Assembly (NCBI RefSeq): GCF_028737315.1
Contig: NZ_JAQZAO010000007.1
Span: forward strand, 124,001 to 188,000
Source of the DNA: Actinomycetospora lemnae
GTDB taxonomy: Bacteria; Actinomycetota; Actinomycetes; Mycobacteriales; Pseudonocardiaceae
Direction of reading: 5' to 3'
DNA: 64,000 nucleotides
This document shows positions 36,327 through 44,887 of this stretch, one piece after another. A model generated the notes under the pieces. That model was not told the origin of the DNA, searched no databases, and was given only the letters and a program-made list of their open reading frames with translations. Made by a program: the position numbers and the translations under genes. Numbering within the stretch: position 1 is the stretch's first letter; every line of letters begins with the position of its first letter.

Positions 36327-37012
36327 GCCGGCCCGACCCGACCGCCGGCCCGCGTCCCGCGTCGTCCGACACCGGCGGCACCGCCCGCGCCGCGCTGGCC
36401 TGGGCGCCGCGGGTGGTGGTCGGCGCGATCGTCGTCGCCCTGCTGCTCGTCGGCGGCACCGCGGTGCGGGTGTGGCAGCTCGGGCGGGTGGACGAGCGCC
36501 AGCCGGTGGACATGATCGTCGTGCTCGGCGCCGCGCAGTACGACGGGCGCCCGTCGCCGGTGTTCCGTGCGCGCCTGCAGCACGCCCTCGAGCTCTACGA
36601 GGAGGGGGTCGCGCCGCGGATCGTCACCGTCGGCGGGGCCGCGGCGGGCGACGCGTTCACCGAGGCGCAGGCCGGACAGCAGTGGCTCGTCGAGAACGGC
36701 GTGCCGGGCCAGGCGCTGCTGCCGGTCGACGAGGGCCGCGACACCTACGAGAGCTTCGAGGCCGTCGCCGGCGTCGCGGAGGTGCGCGGGTGGCGCTCGG
36801 CGGTGCTGGTCAGCGACCCGTGGCACTCGCTGCGCTCGCGCACCATGGCCGACGACGTCGGGCTCGAGGCGACGACGTCGCCGACGAAGCGCGGCCCGGT
36901 GGTGCAGACGCGCGAGACCCAGTTCCGCTACATCGTCCGCGAGACCGGGGCGTTGATCTACTACCACCTCACGCACGGGTCGCCGGACTTCTCCGACCCC
37001 GGGCTCGGCTAG
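36323..37012 (+). CDS. YdcF-like DUF218 membrane-anchored protein
   Basis: 229 aa, ATG in a 4-base overlap. One N-terminal membrane segment (about 29-46) is followed by a DUF218 domain with MIVVLGAAQYDGRPSPVF, RIVTVGG, DTYESFEAVAGV and VLVSDPWHSLRSR. The domain family is linked to envelope processes (SanA, ElyC). The substrate is unknown. It is probably co-transcribed with xdhC-like and dgt, which starts 2 bp later. Confidence 0.87.
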   Translation: MSRPDPTAGPRPASSDTGGTARAALAWAPRVVVGAIVVALLLVGGTAVRVWQLGRVDERQPVDMIVVLGAAQYDGRPSPVFRARLQHALELYEEGVAPRIVTVGGAAAGDAFTEAQAGQQWLVENGVPGQALLPVDEGRDTYESFEAVAGVAEVRGWRSAVLVSDPWHSLRSRTMADDVGLEATTSPTKRGPVVQTRETQFRYIVRETGALIYYHLTHGSPDFSDPGLG

Positions 37013-37014
37013 CC

Positions 37015-38274
37015 GTGGACGCGGGGCACCGGGCGGCGCGCCTGTTCGACGAGGCGCCCAAGCCCGGCCGCGACCGTCGCTCGCCGTTCGCCCGCGACCG
37101 GGGCCGCGTGCTGCACTCCGCCGCCCTGCGCCGCCTCGCCGGCAAGACGCAGGTCGTCGGGCCCGACGAGGACGCCGCGGTCACCGGCGTGCCCCGCACG
37201 CGGCTGACGCACTCGCTCGAGGTCGCGCAGATCGGGCGGGGGATGGCCGAGGACCTGGGGGCCGACCCCGACGTCGTCGACACCGCCGGTCTGGCCCACG
37301 ACATCGGCCACCCGCCGTACGGGCACAACGGCGAGCGGGCGCTGCACGCGCTGGCGGGCGACTGCGGCGGGTTCGAGGGCAACGCGCAGACGCTGCGGAT
37401 CCTCACGCGGCTCGAGCCCAAGGTGTTCGACGACGACCGCTGCCGCGGGCTGAACCTCACGCGCGCCGTGCTCGACGCGTGCCTCAAGTACCCGTGGGAG
37501 CGCCGGCCCGGGCTGCGCAAGTTCGGCGTCTACCCCGACGACGTCGACGTCTTCACCTGGGTGCGCGAGGGCGTGACCGGCGACCGGCGCTGCGTCGAGG
37601 CGCAGATCATGGACTGGGCCGACGACGTCGCCTACTCGGTCCACGACCTCGAGGACGGCATCCTCGCCGGGCGCATCGTCCTCGCGTGGCTGGGCCGCCC
37701 GGCGGAGCGCGCCGAGCTCGCGGCGCTGGCCGCGGAGGCGTTCTCCGCCGCCCCGCCCGCCGACCTGGAGCACGCGGCCGGGGTGCTCGCGGAGCTGCCG
37801 GTGGTGCGCGCGGCCGCGGCCCACGGCGCGCACGACGGCTCGTTGGAGGCCACCGCCGCGCTCAAGCGCCTGACCAGCGAGCTCGTCGGGCGCTTCGTCA
37901 CCCGCACCGTCGAGGCCACCCGCGACGCGGTCGGCGACGACGTCGTGCCGGCCGGGCACGGCGCGGACCTCGTGGTGCCCGCCGGCGTCGGCGCCGAGGT
38001 GGCGGTGCTCAAGGCGGCGGCGCTGCGCTGGGTGATGCGCGACCCGGCGCGGCTCGCGGTGCAGACGCAGCAGCGCGCGCTGGTCACCGAGCTGGTCGAG
38101 CGCCTCGTCGCGGGCGCTCCCCGCGCGCTGGACCCGGCGTTCGTCCCGGCGTGGGAGGCGGCCGGCGGCGACGCCGCGCGCCTGAGGGTCGTCGTCGACC
38201 AGGTCGCGGTACTCACCGACGCCGCCGTCCCGCAGTGGTGCGCCCGCCTGCGCGAGGCCCGCTCGGTGGGCTGA
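37015..38274 (+). CDS. dgt: Deoxyguanosinetriphosphate triphosphohydrolase-like protein
   Basis: 419 aa, GTG start. It is an HD-domain dNTPase that cleaves dNTP to deoxynucleoside and triphosphate. HD residues are visible in RLTHSLEVAQIGR, GLAHDIGHPPYGHNGE and DWADDVAYSVHDLED. SPFARDRGRVLHSAALRRLAGKTQV is the nucleotide-binding start. M. tuberculosis has dgt next to dnaG; here accessory genes separate the two. Confidence 0.94.
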   Translation: MDAGHRAARLFDEAPKPGRDRRSPFARDRGRVLHSAALRRLAGKTQVVGPDEDAAVTGVPRTRLTHSLEVAQIGRGMAEDLGADPDVVDTAGLAHDIGHPPYGHNGERALHALAGDCGGFEGNAQTLRILTRLEPKVFDDDRCRGLNLTRAVLDACLKYPWERRPGLRKFGVYPDDVDVFTWVREGVTGDRRCVEAQIMDWADDVAYSVHDLEDGILAGRIVLAWLGRPAERAELAALAAEAFSAAPPADLEHAAGVLAELPVVRAAAAHGAHDGSLEATAALKRLTSELVGRFVTRTVEATRDAVGDDVVPAGHGADLVVPAGVGAEVAVLKAAALRWVMRDPARLAVQTQQRALVTELVERLVAGAPRALDPAFVPAWEAAGGDAARLRVVVDQVAVLTDAAVPQWCARLREARSVG

Positions 38275-38279
38275 GGGAC

Positions 38280-38334
38280 GCAGCGAACGGCCTGTTCGCT
38301 GCTTCTAGGCGCACGAACGCCCCGTTCGCGCTGC
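38280..38334. repeat. Two palindromes after dgt
   Basis: The first has arms GCAGCGAAC and GTTCGCTGC (38280-38302). The second, near 38309-38334, has CGAACG and CGTTCG within GC-rich flanks. They resemble the RecO-tail palindromes. They may act as a terminator or belong to a REP-like family. Confidence 0.6.
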
Positions 38335-38361
38335 CACCGGTCGGTCCGCGAGGATGCTCCC

Positions 38362-38877
38362 GTGCAGCTGATCACCGTGGACGGTCACACCCCGGACGTC
38401 GACGCGGAGGCCTGGGTCGCGCCGGGCGCGGTCGTCGCGGGCCGCGTGACGATCGGCAAGGACACCGGCATCTGGTACACGGCGGTGGTCCGCGCCGACA
38501 CCGAGGCGGTGACGGTGGGGGAGGGGACCTCCGTGCAGGACGGCACGGTGATCCACGCCGACCCCGGCTTCCCGGCGTCGATCGGCGCGAACGTGACCGT
38601 CGGGCACCGTGCGGTCGTGCACGGGTGCACCGTCGAGGACGACTGCCTGGTCGGTATGGGCGCGGTGATCCTCAACGGCGCGACGATCGGGCGCGGCTCG
38701 ATCGTCGCCGCGGGCGCCGTGGTGTCGCAGGGCGTGGTGATCCCGCCGAACTCGCTGGTCGCGGGCGTCCCGGGCAAGGTGCGCCGCGAGACCACCGACG
38801 ACGAGCGCTCCATGATCCAGATGAGCGCCGCGGCCTACCGCCACCTGCTCGGCCTGCACCGCGACGCCACCGCCTGA
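38362..38877 (+). CDS. Gamma-class carbonic anhydrase-like protein
   Basis: 171 aa, GTG start. It is a left-handed beta-helix hexapeptide protein with repeats such as VAPGAVVAGRVTIGKDTGIW, SIGANVTVGHRAVVHGCTV and MGAVILNGATIGRGS. The zinc His are expected in VIHADPG, TVGHRAVVHG. The family includes gamma-carbonic anhydrase homologs (PaaY/YrdA). It could have low CO2-hydration activity or be a structural relative. It is separated from dgt by a palindromic stretch and converges on the next gene. Confidence 0.9.
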   Translation: MQLITVDGHTPDVDAEAWVAPGAVVAGRVTIGKDTGIWYTAVVRADTEAVTVGEGTSVQDGTVIHADPGFPASIGANVTVGHRAVVHGCTVEDDCLVGMGAVILNGATIGRGSIVAAGAVVSQGVVIPPNSLVAGVPGKVRRETTDDERSMIQMSAAAYRHLLGLHRDATA

Positions 38878-38883
38878 GGCGCC

Positions 38884-40362
38884 TCACGCCACCCGGAGCC
38901 CCGTCCCGCACCACCGCGCCACGGCCGCGCGCGCCTCCTCCGCGAGCTCCGGGGTGTCCTCGCCCGCCCACGCGACGTACCCGTCGGGGCGCACCAGCAG
39001 GACGTCGGGACGCCGTGTCGTGGGCGTCGCCCGCGCCGTGCGCACGACGGCGGCGTCGGCCACCGCCTCGGCGGCGAGCCCCAGCGCGCTCGCGTCGACG
39101 AGCACGAACCGCCCGTCGCGCAGCAGCTCGTAGAGCCGCTTGGTCCCGCAGACGACGTCGGGCGCGCGCCGGCCCGTCCAGGGATGGGCGCCGCGGGCGG
39201 CGGGGTAGGCGATGCCGATGCCGGTCAGCCGTCCGACGAGCGCGCGCCGCGCCGGCGGGACCCGCACGATCGTCCGTACCGCCACCCGCTGCAGCACCTT
39301 GCGGATGCGCGAGTAGCCCAGCACGAGGTTGTTGAACGCGTCGGTGAGGGCCAGGACCTGCGCGCCCACCCGGTGGCGCTCGGTCGCGTAGCTCTCGAGC
39401 AGCCACGCCGGCGCCCACCCCTGCACCGTCGCGCCGAGCTTCCACCCGAGGTTCACCGCGTCGCCGATCCCGGTGTTCATGCCCTGCCCGCCGAGCGGGG
39501 AGTGCACGTGCGCGGCGTCGCCGGCGAGCAGCACGCGCCCCACCCGGTACTGCGCGGCCTGCCGGCGCTCGCTGAGGAACCGCGTGCTCCACCGCTGCTC
39601 GAGCATCCCGAAGTCCGTCCCGGCGATCCGCACGAACGCCTCGCGCACCTCGTCCATCGGCAGCGGCTCGGCCAGCGGCACCTGCTCGGCCAGCGGCACC
39701 TGCTCGCGCTGCCGGTCCCACGCGATCGCGCGGAACCAGCCGTCGCCGAACGGGATGACGACCACGGCGCCGGCCGGTCCCGTCTCGGCGAACATCGCCC
39801 CCTGCGGCGGTGCGGCGAGCCGGACGTCGGCGAGCAGGATGTGGGTCGCGTACTCGGTGCCGGTGAACGGGACGCCGAGCAGGCGGCGGACCGCGCTGTG
39901 GGCGCCGTCGCAGCCCACGACGTAGCGGGCGGTCTCCTCGGTGCCGTCGGCGAGCTCGAGGACGACGTGGACGATGTCCTGGCGCAGCCCGGTCACCTCG
40001 GCGCCGCGGACGATCTCCACGCCGGCCTCGTGGGCGCGCCGTTCGAGGACCTGCTCGGTCCCGCTCTGCGGCACGATGAGCAGCATCGGGTAGCGCGAGT
40101 CGATCTCGCCGAGGTCGATCGTCGCGCCGGACGTCGGGGTGATCTCGCGGATCGGCACGCCCCGCGGGAGCAGCTCGTCGGCCATCCCGCGGGCGTCGAG
40201 GAGCTCGAGCGTGCGGGCGTGCACCGCGAAGGCGCGGGTGGTGTCGGGCGTCTCCGTCCGTCGTTCCAGCACCCGGCAGCGCACCCCGGCCAGGGCGAGC
40301 TCGGTCGCGAGCATCAGGCCGGTCGGTCCGGCGCCGACCACGGCCACGTCGGTGGTCTCCAC
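38884..40362 (-). CDS. FAD-dependent aromatic monooxygenase (PHBH fold)
   Basis: 492 aa, ATG start. It is a class A flavoprotein hydroxylase: GAGPTGLMLATELALAG binds FAD, VGCDGAHSAVRRLLG is the DG motif, and LLAGDAAHVHSPLGGQGMNTG is the GD motif. A C-terminal thioredoxin-like domain has RFVLVDASALG and LLVRPDGYVAW. Related enzymes act on polyketides, phenols or rifampicin; the substrate is unknown. A precise 18-bp duplication near 39669-39704 gives EQVPLAEQVPLAE. It shares a strand with the two membrane genes upstream. Confidence 0.88.
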   Translation of the reverse strand: METTDVAVVGAGPTGLMLATELALAGVRCRVLERRTETPDTTRAFAVHARTLELLDARGMADELLPRGVPIREITPTSGATIDLGEIDSRYPMLLIVPQSGTEQVLERRAHEAGVEIVRGAEVTGLRQDIVHVVLELADGTEETARYVVGCDGAHSAVRRLLGVPFTGTEYATHILLADVRLAAPPQGAMFAETGPAGAVVVIPFGDGWFRAIAWDRQREQVPLAEQVPLAEPLPMDEVREAFVRIAGTDFGMLEQRWSTRFLSERRQAAQYRVGRVLLAGDAAHVHSPLGGQGMNTGIGDAVNLGWKLGATVQGWAPAWLLESYATERHRVGAQVLALTDAFNNLVLGYSRIRKVLQRVAVRTIVRVPPARRALVGRLTGIGIAYPAARGAHPWTGRRAPDVVCGTKRLYELLRDGRFVLVDASALGLAAEAVADAAVVRTARATPTTRRPDVLLVRPDGYVAWAGEDTPELAEEARAAVARWCGTGLRVA

Positions 40363-40375
40363 GGTGCTCCTCCGG

Positions 40376-40858
40376 TCAGGGGACGAGGTACAGCCAGGTC
40401 GCCACGACGAACAGCGCGAGCGCCGCCCACGTCGCCGCGGCGCGCAGCCAGTTCACGCGCAGCCAGCGCCCGCGGGCGTCGCGCCAGTCCGCCGGGGGGT
40501 CGGCGGCGTCCCACGCGAGGATCACCGCGTAGTTCGGTTCGGCCGCGAACCGCGAGGTCAGCACGGGTCCGGCGACGACGAGGGCGAGACCGGTCGCGGT
40601 GAGCACGAACGGAGCCCCGCCCGGGTCCGCCCGCAGCCCGACGAGGGCGACCACGGGGGTGAGGACCATGGCGGCGAGGAGCCCGTAGTTGGTGGGGGAG
40701 CGCTGGGCGACGGGCAGGAAGCGCTGCAGGCCGCCGGCGAAGCCGGGCGCGTCCAGCCTGCCGTACACCGGGTGCAGGATCGTCGTGAGCATGAGCAGCA
40801 GCCCCGACCACAGGGCGGTGGCGACGACGGCGGCGACGAGCCCGAGCGCGGCGAGCAT
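40376..40858 (-). CDS. DUF1772-like membrane protein
   Basis: 160 aa from ATG 40858, or 161 from the adjacent GTG. Four hydrophobic segments are seen, with LLMLTTILHPVYGRLD in the first loop and RGRWLRVNWLRAAATWAALALF at the end. The RWLRVNWLRxxxTW pattern is typical of DUF1772 or anthrone-oxygenase-like membrane proteins. Its start overlaps the CPBP gene stop, and the FAD monooxygenase follows 13 bp later. The shared operon hints at a joint oxidative role, unproven. Confidence 0.75.
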   Translation of the reverse strand: MLAALGLVAAVVATALWSGLLLMLTTILHPVYGRLDAPGFAGGLQRFLPVAQRSPTNYGLLAAMVLTPVVALVGLRADPGGAPFVLTATGLALVVAGPVLTSRFAAEPNYAVILAWDAADPPADWRDARGRWLRVNWLRAAATWAALALFVVATWLYLVP

Positions 40859-41637
40859 CACGCCTCCAGGACGCGGCGGGGCACGGCGAGCGCGAGCAGC
40901 GGCACGACGAGCGAGACGGCGACGAGCAGCAGCGAGAAGGTCGTCACGGCTCCGGCCGGGATGACGACGAGCTTGAAGGAGTCGATCGCGGTGTGGAGCA
41001 CGGCCGGCGCCCACACCGTGCCGCGCCCGGTCTCGAAGAGGTACGCGAGCGGGATCGACGTCGCCGCGGCGACGGCCATCGCCCCGAGCCCCACCGCCAC
41101 GCCCGACGTGACGAGGATCGGCAGGTGCGTCGCCGCGAGCAGCGGCATCGTCCACGCGACGGCGGCGGAGAACGAGCGGCCTCGGCGCAGCCGGCGGTAG
41201 GCGTAGCCCCGCCAGACGATCTCCTCGGCCAGCCCGTGCAGGGCGAACACCCCGACGAGCAGCCACGGCCAGCCGGGGCGCAGGGCGACCGTCGCGCCCG
41301 TGACGAGCGAGGTCAGCGGATAGACGAGCAGGACGGCGGCCGAGACGCCCGCGGCGAGCCCGAGGACGCGGGCCCGGGTCCGGCCGAGCCCGAGGCGGCG
41401 GAGCGCCACGCGGGGCCGGACACCGTGGAACACCTCCTCGACCACCACCGCCGCGACGAGGACCGCCGCGAGCAGCAGGACGCCCCACCGCGCGGTCGGG
41501 TCGAGGGTCGCGACGGCCTGGAGCACGCCCCAGAGCACGAGGAACCCGACCAGGAAGCGCCCCCACGCCCGGGCGCCGCGCACGGCGGCGTCGCGGGCCG
41601 CCCCGTCGGGGGTCGGCGGCGCGCTCGCCGTGACCAT
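40858..41637 (-). CDS. CPBP-family intramembrane metalloprotease
   Basis: 259 aa from ATG 41637 with GGAGG upstream. It has about eight hydrophobic segments. The CPBP/Abi active-site motifs are AEEIVWRGYAYRRL (EExxxR) and, later, ATHLPI and VLHTAIDS with conserved His. Members cleave prenylated or other membrane substrates or confer self-immunity to bacteriocins. It is the first gene of a three-gene unit with the DUF1772-like and FAD monooxygenase genes. Confidence 0.88.
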   Translation of the reverse strand: MVTASAPPTPDGAARDAAVRGARAWGRFLVGFLVLWGVLQAVATLDPTARWGVLLLAAVLVAAVVVEEVFHGVRPRVALRRLGLGRTRARVLGLAAGVSAAVLLVYPLTSLVTGATVALRPGWPWLLVGVFALHGLAEEIVWRGYAYRRLRRGRSFSAAVAWTMPLLAATHLPILVTSGVAVGLGAMAVAAATSIPLAYLFETGRGTVWAPAVLHTAIDSFKLVVIPAGAVTTFSLLLVAVSLVVPLLALAVPRRVLEA

Positions 41638-41760
41638 GGCAGGACCTCCCGCCGCACTGCCGGACGGCCGCAGGGTGAGGTCGGACGGCGCGGGCCGCAC
41701 CACCCGCGCGGGGTGAACCGGACCGGCTCGACAGCGGTGCGCCGGAGGCGCACCCGCCCC

Positions 41761-41773
41761 TACGATCGCCGCG
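41761..41773 (+). promoter_or_regulatory. Likely leaderless promoter of the hotdog thioesterase gene
   Basis: TACGAT (41761-41766) lies exactly 7 bases before the ATG, giving TANNNT-N7-start with no ribosome site. Confidence 0.55.
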
Positions 41774-42112
41774 ATGAGGTACACCGTCAGCGACGACGAC
41801 ACCGCGATCGCCCTGGGCAGCGGCGACGTGCCCGTGCTCGGCACGCCGCGGCTGATCGCGTGGCTCGAGGCGGAGACCGTGGCCGAGGCCGCCTCGCGCC
41901 TGGCGCCGGAGCAGACCACCGTCGGCGCGGCGATCCGCGTGCGGCACCGGCGCCCGACGCCGGTCGGCGGCGTCGTCGACGTCTACGCCACCCTCACCAC
42001 CGACGGCGACCGGCTCACCTTCGACGTCAGCGCCATCGACGGCGACGGGCACTACGTCGCCGACGGCGAGATCGACCGCGTCGTGGTGGACCGGGCGGCG
42101 TTCTCGTCCTGA
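41774..42112 (+). CDS. Hotdog-fold thioesterase family protein (FlK-like)
   Basis: 112 aa, ATG start. The hotdog fold is seen in MRYTVSDDDTAIALGSGDVPVLGTPRLIAWLEAETV, split by the central helix, then TTVGAAIRVRHRRPTPVGGVVDV. T and H residues of the fluoroacetyl-CoA thioesterase group appear in the TTVG and RHRRPTPVG parts. The acyl-CoA substrate is unknown. It stands alone on the plus strand and converges on the SDR gene with 1 bp between. Confidence 0.82.
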   Translation: MRYTVSDDDTAIALGSGDVPVLGTPRLIAWLEAETVAEAASRLAPEQTTVGAAIRVRHRRPTPVGGVVDVYATLTTDGDRLTFDVSAIDGDGHYVADGEIDRVVVDRAAFSS

Positions 42113-42113
42113 C

Positions 42114-42905
42114 TCAGGGCACGATCGAGTCGACGTACCCGCCGTCGACGCGCACCGCCGCGCCCGTCGTGGCCGAGGCCAGCGGCGAGGCCAGGTACGT
42201 GACGAGGTGCGCGATCTCCTCGGGCTCGATGAGGCGCTGCAGCAGCGACTGCGGCCGGTACTCGATCATGAACCGGCGCTGCGCCTCGTCCCACGGCAGG
42301 TCGTCGCCGACGAGCTCGCGCACGAACCCCTCGACGCCGCCGGTGTGCGTGGGGCCGGCGATCACGGAGTTGACGGTGACGCCGGTGCCGGCGGCCTCCT
42401 TGGCGAACCCGCGGGACACCGCGAGCAGGGCCGTCTTCGACATCCCGTAGTGGATCATCTCGGAGGGGATGACGACGGCCGAGTCGCTGGCGATGTCGAG
42501 CACCCGGCCCCAGCCGCGGGCGGTCATCCCGGGCAGGTAGGTGCGGATGAGGCGCGTCGCGGCCAGCACGTTGACCTCGAAGTAGCGGCGCCAGTCGTCG
42601 TCGCTGATCTCCAGCGCCGGCTGCGCGCCGAAGATGCCGAGGTTGTTGACCAGCACGTCGACGTCGGGCTCGGCGGCCGCGAGGGCCTCGGCGCCCTCGG
42701 CGGTGGCGACGTCGGCGGCGACCCCGACGACCTCGCCGCCGGTCTCCTCGCGGATCGCGGCCACGGCCTCGTCCACCCGCTCCCGGCCCCGGCCGTTGAC
42801 GACCACCCGCGCCCCGGCGCGGGCGAGGTCGACGGCGATCGCCCGCCCGATGCCCCCGGTCGAGCCCGTGACCAGCGCGGTCCGTCCGGACAGGTCGAGC
42901 TGCAT
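42114..42905 (-). CDS. Short-chain dehydrogenase/reductase
   Basis: 263 aa from ATG 42905, with GAGGAGG upstream. The cofactor site is TGSTGGIGRA, then NNLG. The catalytic Ser is in DIASDSAV, and Tyr-x-x-x-Lys is in HYGMSKTAL. The C-terminus is SATTGAAVRVDGGYVDSIVP. An Arg after the second beta strand (NGRGRE) suggests NADPH. The substrate is unknown. It diverges from dnaG. Confidence 0.92.
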   Translation of the reverse strand: MQLDLSGRTALVTGSTGGIGRAIAVDLARAGARVVVNGRGRERVDEAVAAIREETGGEVVGVAADVATAEGAEALAAAEPDVDVLVNNLGIFGAQPALEISDDDWRRYFEVNVLAATRLIRTYLPGMTARGWGRVLDIASDSAVVIPSEMIHYGMSKTALLAVSRGFAKEAAGTGVTVNSVIAGPTHTGGVEGFVRELVGDDLPWDEAQRRFMIEYRPQSLLQRLIEPEEIAHLVTYLASPLASATTGAAVRVDGGYVDSIVP

Positions 42906-42984
42906 GGTGCTGCCTCCTCGGCGTCGCTGACGTGCTGGAGGAGGCAACCGACCGATGCGCGCCGACCTTCCCGCAGCGGGTCCC

Positions 42985-42997
42985 TACACTCAGGGGC
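42985..42997 (+). promoter_or_regulatory. Likely leaderless promoter of dnaG
   Basis: TACACT (42985-42990) lies exactly 7 bases before the ATG of dnaG; CAGGGGC fills the gap. A leaderless start is likely, although GGGG could also serve as a weak ribosome site. Confidence 0.55.
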
Positions 42998-44887
42998 ATG
43001 GCGGGGCGCATCCGGGACGCGGACATCGCGGAGGTGCGCGACCGCAACCGGGTGGACGAGGTCGTCGGCGAGTACGTCGCGCTGCGCCGCGCGAGCGCCG
43101 GGTCGGTGAAGGGGCTCTGCCCGTTCCACGACGAGAAGACGCCGTCGTTCAACGTGCGCCCCACCCACGGCACGTTCCACTGCTTCGGCTGCGGCGAGGG
43201 CGGCAGCGTCATCGACTTCATCATGAAGATCGAGCAGCTGGGCTTCGTCGAGGCGGTGGAGAAGCTCGCGGACCGGGTCGGCTACCGCCTCACGTACGAG
43301 GGTGGCGGGTCGAGCGTCCAGAAGGACCGCGGCACGCGCACCCGGTTGCTCGCGGCGAACAAGCTCGCCGCGGAGTTCTACGCCGAGCAGCTGCGCGCCC
43401 CGGGGGAGGCCCAGAAGGCCCGCGAGTTCCTCGCCGAGCGCGGCTTCGACCAGGCCGCGGCCGAGGACTTCGGCTGCGGGTTCGCGCCGTCGGGGTGGGA
43501 CAAGCTCACCAAGCACCTGCTCGCCCAGGGCTACACGCTCGAGGAGCTGGAGAAGGCGGGGCTCTCGCGGCCCGGCCAGCGGGGCTACATGGACCGGTTC
43601 CACCGGCGCCTGCTCTGGCCGATCCGCGACCTCGGCGGCGACGTCGTCGGCTTCGGCGCGCGGCGGCTGTTCGACGACGACCGCATCGAGGCCAAGTACC
43701 TCAACACCCCCGAGACGCCCGTCTACCACAAGTCGAAGGTGCTCTTCGGGCTCGACAAGGCCAAGCGGGAGATCGCGAAGACCCGCCAGGCGGTGATCGT
43801 CGAGGGCTACACCGACGTCATGGCCATGCACCTCGCCGGCGTGAGGACCGCCGTCGCGAGCTGCGGCACGGCGTTCGGCGACGAGCACGTGGCGGTGCTG
43901 CGCCGCCTGCTCATGGACGACTCGTTCGACCGCGGCGAGGTCATCTACGTCTTCGACGGCGACGCCGCCGGGCAGGCCGCGGCGCGCAAGGCGTTCGAGG
44001 GCGACCAGCAGTTCGCCACCCAGACCTACATCGCCGTCGCCCCCGACGACATGGACCCCTGCGACCTGCGGCAACGGCGGGGTGAGATCGCGCTGCGCGA
44101 CCTGGTCGCCCAGCGCGCCCCGCTGTTCAGCTTCATCATCCGGGCGATCCTCGACGAGCACGACCTCGGCACCGTCGAGGGCCAGGTCGCGGCGCTGCAG
44201 CGCGCCGTCCCCGAGGTCGCCCGCATCCGCCGCGAGGACCTGCGCGACGGCTACGCCCGCCGGCTCGCGGGCTGGGTCGGGTGGACCGACGAGGCACAGG
44301 TGGTGCGCCGGGTGCGCGAGACCGCCGGCGCGCCCGTCGACGCCCCCGCCCGCCGGGCACCACGCAGGCCCCAGGGCCGCGGCACCGACGGGCCCGCGCT
44401 GCCCGCCCGCGACGACCCGCGCCTGCGCGTGCAGCGCGAGGTGCTCAAGGCCGCGCTGCAGGCACCGGCGCTCGCCGGCCCGCTGTACGACTCGCTGCCC
44501 GAGGACGCCTTCAACGACGCGGCCTACCTCGCGGTGCACCGGGCGGTGCTCGCCGCCGGGGGCACGTCGGCGGGGTGGTCGGGCTCGGCGTGGATCGAGG
44601 CCGTCGGCGCCGAGGTCCCGAGCGGCTACCGCTCGCTCGTGCACGAGCTGGCCGTCGAGCCGCTCCAGACCCGCGAGCCCGACGAGCACCGCTACATCAC
44701 CTCGATGATGAGCGCGCTGCAGGGCACGCTCGTCGAGCGCCAGGTCTCGGAGATCAAGTCGCGGCTGCAGCGGCTCTCGCCGATCAACGACGCCGATGAG
44801 TACCACGAGCTCTACGGCGACCTCGTCGCGCTCGAGCAGTACAAGAAGGCACTGCGCGACCAGGCCACCGGGGCGGTCTCGCTGTGA
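42998..44887 (+). CDS. dnaG: DNA primase DnaG
   Basis: 629 aa from ATG 42998. It makes RNA primers for DNA replication. The N-terminal zinc finger is CPFHDEKTPSF and HCFGCGEGG (CHC2). The TOPRIM domain has VIVEGYTDVMAMHLAGV and VFDGDAAGQAA. A C-terminal helicase-binding region ends at YKKALRDQ. Length and motifs are complete. It starts the dnaG-hypothetical-tam run. Confidence 0.97.
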   Translation: MAGRIRDADIAEVRDRNRVDEVVGEYVALRRASAGSVKGLCPFHDEKTPSFNVRPTHGTFHCFGCGEGGSVIDFIMKIEQLGFVEAVEKLADRVGYRLTYEGGGSSVQKDRGTRTRLLAANKLAAEFYAEQLRAPGEAQKAREFLAERGFDQAAAEDFGCGFAPSGWDKLTKHLLAQGYTLEELEKAGLSRPGQRGYMDRFHRRLLWPIRDLGGDVVGFGARRLFDDDRIEAKYLNTPETPVYHKSKVLFGLDKAKREIAKTRQAVIVEGYTDVMAMHLAGVRTAVASCGTAFGDEHVAVLRRLLMDDSFDRGEVIYVFDGDAAGQAAARKAFEGDQQFATQTYIAVAPDDMDPCDLRQRRGEIALRDLVAQRAPLFSFIIRAILDEHDLGTVEGQVAALQRAVPEVARIRREDLRDGYARRLAGWVGWTDEAQVVRRVRETAGAPVDAPARRAPRRPQGRGTDGPALPARDDPRLRVQREVLKAALQAPALAGPLYDSLPEDAFNDAAYLAVHRAVLAAGGTSAGWSGSAWIEAVGAEVPSGYRSLVHELAVEPLQTREPDEHRYITSMMSALQGTLVERQVSEIKSRLQRLSPINDADEYHELYGDLVALEQYKKALRDQATGAVSL

